Source: CAZWSX01 sp964636985 (GTDB lineage: Bacteria > Planctomycetota > Planctomycetia > Pirellulales > Pirellulaceae). From it: a DNA stretch of 64,000 nt. Where the stretch lies: assembly GCA_964636985.1 (NCBI GenBank), contig CAZWSX010000019.1:82478-146477 (forward strand), given 5' to 3'. Under the pieces are notes generated by a model. The model did no database searches, was not told where the DNA came from, and was given only the letters and a program-made list of their open reading frames with translations. Position numbers and translations under genes: made by a program. Shown in pieces: positions 62,046-64,000 of this stretch (positions are counted from its first letter, which is position 1; each line of letters opens with the position of its first letter).

Positions 62046-63994
62046 TGTGTCAAGTCCTGTGAGTCGCTCTCGTCTTCGTGGGTCAGGATTGAGCCGCCGA
62101 ATGGCGAGGCAGCATCGTAGTTCGCAGCTCCCAAATTGATTTTGGTACCATCGGGTTTCTCGACGTAGCTATGGATTCCGGTTCCATCGAAGTACGTATA
62201 AGCCGTATTCCCATTAACCGTTGTTGTGATCTCCCAGAATCTTCCAGGAACAGAAACGCCCGCCCCAGTCCTAAGATGGTAGTCGATTCCCCATGACATT
62301 TGGCGTAAAGGCGCGTAAATTGACTCTGGTCTTTTCGACTGCCATTGCAGGTACGTCGTAAACTCAGTGGTGCGATCTATCCATCCGACAAGTTTGCCTC
62401 CCACAATCAAGTTTGTGGATGGACTATCGACGGCGCGGTACCCAATATCGTTAGACGGCAGGTCTTCAAGTTTCGGGTAGAAATATGCGTTGTCAAGGGA
62501 CCGGTTCACTGTCGTGGATACCGGCCCTCCCAAAACGCCGGCGTCGTATACCTTGATCGTTGTCGCATCCGATTCAATGATCTGCACGTATTTATATGTT
62601 CCGGTCGAAGTCACCTGGGGACCTCTATTTTGTCTGGCAAATTCAACCAATTCATAAAATCTATCCGGCCCCTCGGCGCCATCTGAATCCTGGTGTGATA
62701 CGACCAGCTTTGAAGCGGCACCTGTACCAGTAAGCTTTGGTGGACTGTGTTCGGCAACGTCAATTATCGTCTCGCTAGGTTTCGAGATACGGAAAGATGT
62801 ATCGAGGTTGGGCGGGGCGTTATCTCCACTAAATCTAACGTTCACGTTCTTGTTTGAACCAACAGTCGAGATCCAGTAGATCGATTTGGAAAGACCAGTG
62901 CTGGTTAGGAGTATCTTTTCACCGATCGTTTGGGGATCGGAGCCTGGAACAGCGGGATCAGCCTTAGTTTGGAAACCAGCGATTGCGGTATCTGTCGACA
63001 CTCCCGAGAAACCTGTGATTTCCCAAGTCGCTTTGGAGCCATCCGGCGTTAGAGCGCCCTGCTCTGCTTTGACTTCCAGTTTGGCTACTTCGCCAACCTG
63101 GAGGGGCAACTCGTCCATAAGAGTCACTCCGTCGCGGTTAACAACCTTGTCCACCTGCGAATAGTTTCCCGTAAAAGGATCTTGTTCCCAGTCGTGGTAA
63201 ACGAGGATGACGCCGGTTTTCGCGATCGTCACGGTGACCCATTGAGTCTTACTTACCCCGTCGGTCGCCTTATAGCGGAACGAGTCCGCTTGCCTGTCGC
63301 CCTCGTTCCCCGTGTAGTTGAACGATCCGTCCGAGTGCATGTCGAGCATTCCGTGCTGCGGAGCCTCCACGTCGGTCAACGAAACTAGGATGCGATCGCC
63401 ATCGAAATCGTAGCGATGATACGTTTGTCCCGTTGGGTCCGCACTGCCATCGTTCTTCAAGACACCGTTTTGCTCGTCCACGATTAACACACCTCCCGCC
63501 CAAGCGTTATAGCTATCGCCATAGGCCGTAGGGTCGGTGTTGTACACGGTGATGACGGCATTGGCCGTCGAGGTGGACGTCCACGTCACATTGTTCTGAT
63601 CCGTATAGGTCGCGCGGTACGTGAAGATATCGGTTCCCGTGAATCCGGCAGCCGCCGTGTAGGTGAACGTCCCGTTGCTGTTGAACTGAAAGGACGAGGC
63701 GTGGGAGGGGCCGGATGCGAGCACGGCTCCCAACTGCGAGCCGTAGCGGTAGCCCTGTGACGAATCAAAAGCCATGTCGTTGACGAGGACGCTGTTGGTA
63801 GCCGTTATCGTCAACGTGTGGTCGTGCAAAACGCGATATGCCTGCTGGTTTTGAGGATCGCCCTGCAACATGAACGTCCAGGCCATCGCGTGCCTAGCTT
63901 CTAACGATTCCATGTTCAATCGCCGTCCACGTCGCGTCTTTGAACGTTTAGCAGCCCGTTGAAAAATTCTCTTCACATCGTAATCTACGGCCAA
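62024..63994 (-). CDS. Ig/cadherin-repeat surface protein with planctomycete ESLEAR N-terminus (start uncertain)
   Basis: At least 656 residues; the frame stays open to the right edge. The true start may be the GTG at 63976 (KRIFQRAAKRSK) or lie beyond 64000. A basic stretch is followed by RRLNMESLEARHAMAW, the planctomycete N-terminal export signature. Two Ig/cadherin-like repeats follow (SFQFNSNGTFTYTAAAGFTG, then MLDMHSDGSFNYTGNEGDRQ), each with the 'DGSFxYT' core and FxYxATDG-type ends. The C-terminal 350 residues are beta-rich without a known domain. It is likely cell-surface or secreted and co-transcribed with the two downstream genes. Confidence 0.8.
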   Translation of the reverse strand: MAVDYDVKRIFQRAAKRSKTRRGRRLNMESLEARHAMAWTFMLQGDPQNQQAYRVLHDHTLTITATNSVLVNDMAFDSSQGYRYGSQLGAVLASGPSHASSFQFNSNGTFTYTAAAGFTGTDIFTYRATYTDQNNVTWTSTSTANAVITVYNTDPTAYGDSYNAWAGGVLIVDEQNGVLKNDGSADPTGQTYHRYDFDGDRILVSLTDVEAPQHGMLDMHSDGSFNYTGNEGDRQADSFRYKATDGVSKTQWVTVTIAKTGVILVYHDWEQDPFTGNYSQVDKVVNRDGVTLMDELPLQVGEVAKLEVKAEQGALTPDGSKATWEITGFSGVSTDTAIAGFQTKADPAVPGSDPQTIGEKILLTSTGLSKSIYWISTVGSNKNVNVRFSGDNAPPNLDTSFRISKPSETIIDVAEHSPPKLTGTGAASKLVVSHQDSDGAEGPDRFYELVEFARQNRGPQVTSTGTYKYVQIIESDATTIKVYDAGVLGGPVSTTVNRSLDNAYFYPKLEDLPSNDIGYRAVDSPSTNLIVGGKLVGWIDRTTEFTTYLQWQSKRPESIYAPLRQMSWGIDYHLRTGAGVSVPGRFWEITTTVNGNTAYTYFDGTGIHSYVEKPDGTKINLGAANYDAASPFGGSILTHEDESDSQDLTQWTRIVK

Positions 63995-64000
63995 CGGAAT

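Overview
The window reads as chromosomal DNA of a planctomycete, most likely Pirellulales-like. Three lines of evidence support this. It has a DUF1501 / PSCyt-DUF1549-DUF1553 locus (49.8-57.9 kb). It has a large surface-protein N-terminus carrying the planctomycete 'ESLEAR' signature (about 63.9 kb) and a membrane protein with an 'RRYQLGLGTLFLAT'-type segment (5.3-7.2 kb). It also has an FHA-cyclase and many multihaem cytochromes. No phage or plasmid backbone is visible. The only mobile DNA is a decayed IS3-type remnant next to a tRNA-Arg.

Layout. 1-5.2 kb (minus): putative catabolic operon, transcribed Nramp-like transporter > cyclase-family hydrolase > LLM flavin oxidoreductase > Ldh-family dehydrogenase > second LLM oxidoreductase that runs off the left edge. 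5.3-14.3 kb (mostly minus): envelope and stress genes, comprising a large membrane protein, a coiled lipoprotein, UbiB/AarF kinase, a DUF3309 mini-protein, a HAD-ATPase fusion, a glycine-zipper protein, a zinc metallopeptidase and a DUF2383 four-helix protein. 14.7-15.7 kb (plus): PP2C phosphatase. 15.9-25.1 kb (minus): chemotaxis operon cheA-cheW-mcp-cheY-cheB-cheR-cheX. 25.4-27.5 kb (minus): two-component pair whose kinase starts with an ethylene-receptor-like membrane domain. 28.1-28.6 kb: IS3 remnant, terminator and tRNA-Arg(TCG).

28.7-38.1 kb: an FHA-GAF-nucleotide cyclase (minus) stands head-to-head with a five-gene electron-transfer cluster (plus). The cluster comprises a flavin/2Fe-2S reductase, a tetrahaem cytochrome, a protein fusing two cyclic-nucleotide-binding domains to a four-cluster ferredoxin, a b-type-like membrane protein and a decahaem cytochrome. 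The last three genes overlap by 4 bp. 38.1-43.9 kb (minus): a TIGR03790-type secreted protein and succinate dehydrogenase sdhC-sdhA-sdhB. 44.2-45.3 kb (plus): a periplasmic coiled-coil protein and CutC.

45.4-47.4 kb (plus) is the most striking locus. A 57-residue acidic protein ending in Gly-Gly-Glu, the C-terminus of the ubiquitin-like modifier Pup, overlaps by 4 bp the gene for a Dop/PafA-family ligase/deamidase homologue. That homologue has a hydrophobic, apparently membrane-spanning block inserted into its fold. No proteasome or Mpa/ARC genes lie in the window. 47.4-49.4 kb: DUF423 protein, a small putative membrane protein and the NHEJ protein Ku. 49.8-58.0 kb (plus): exported DUF1501, PSCyt and beta-propeller proteins. 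58.8-64 kb: small, poorly known proteins and the Ig/cadherin-repeat surface protein at the right edge.

Products come from reading translated sequence and known family motifs. No searches were run.
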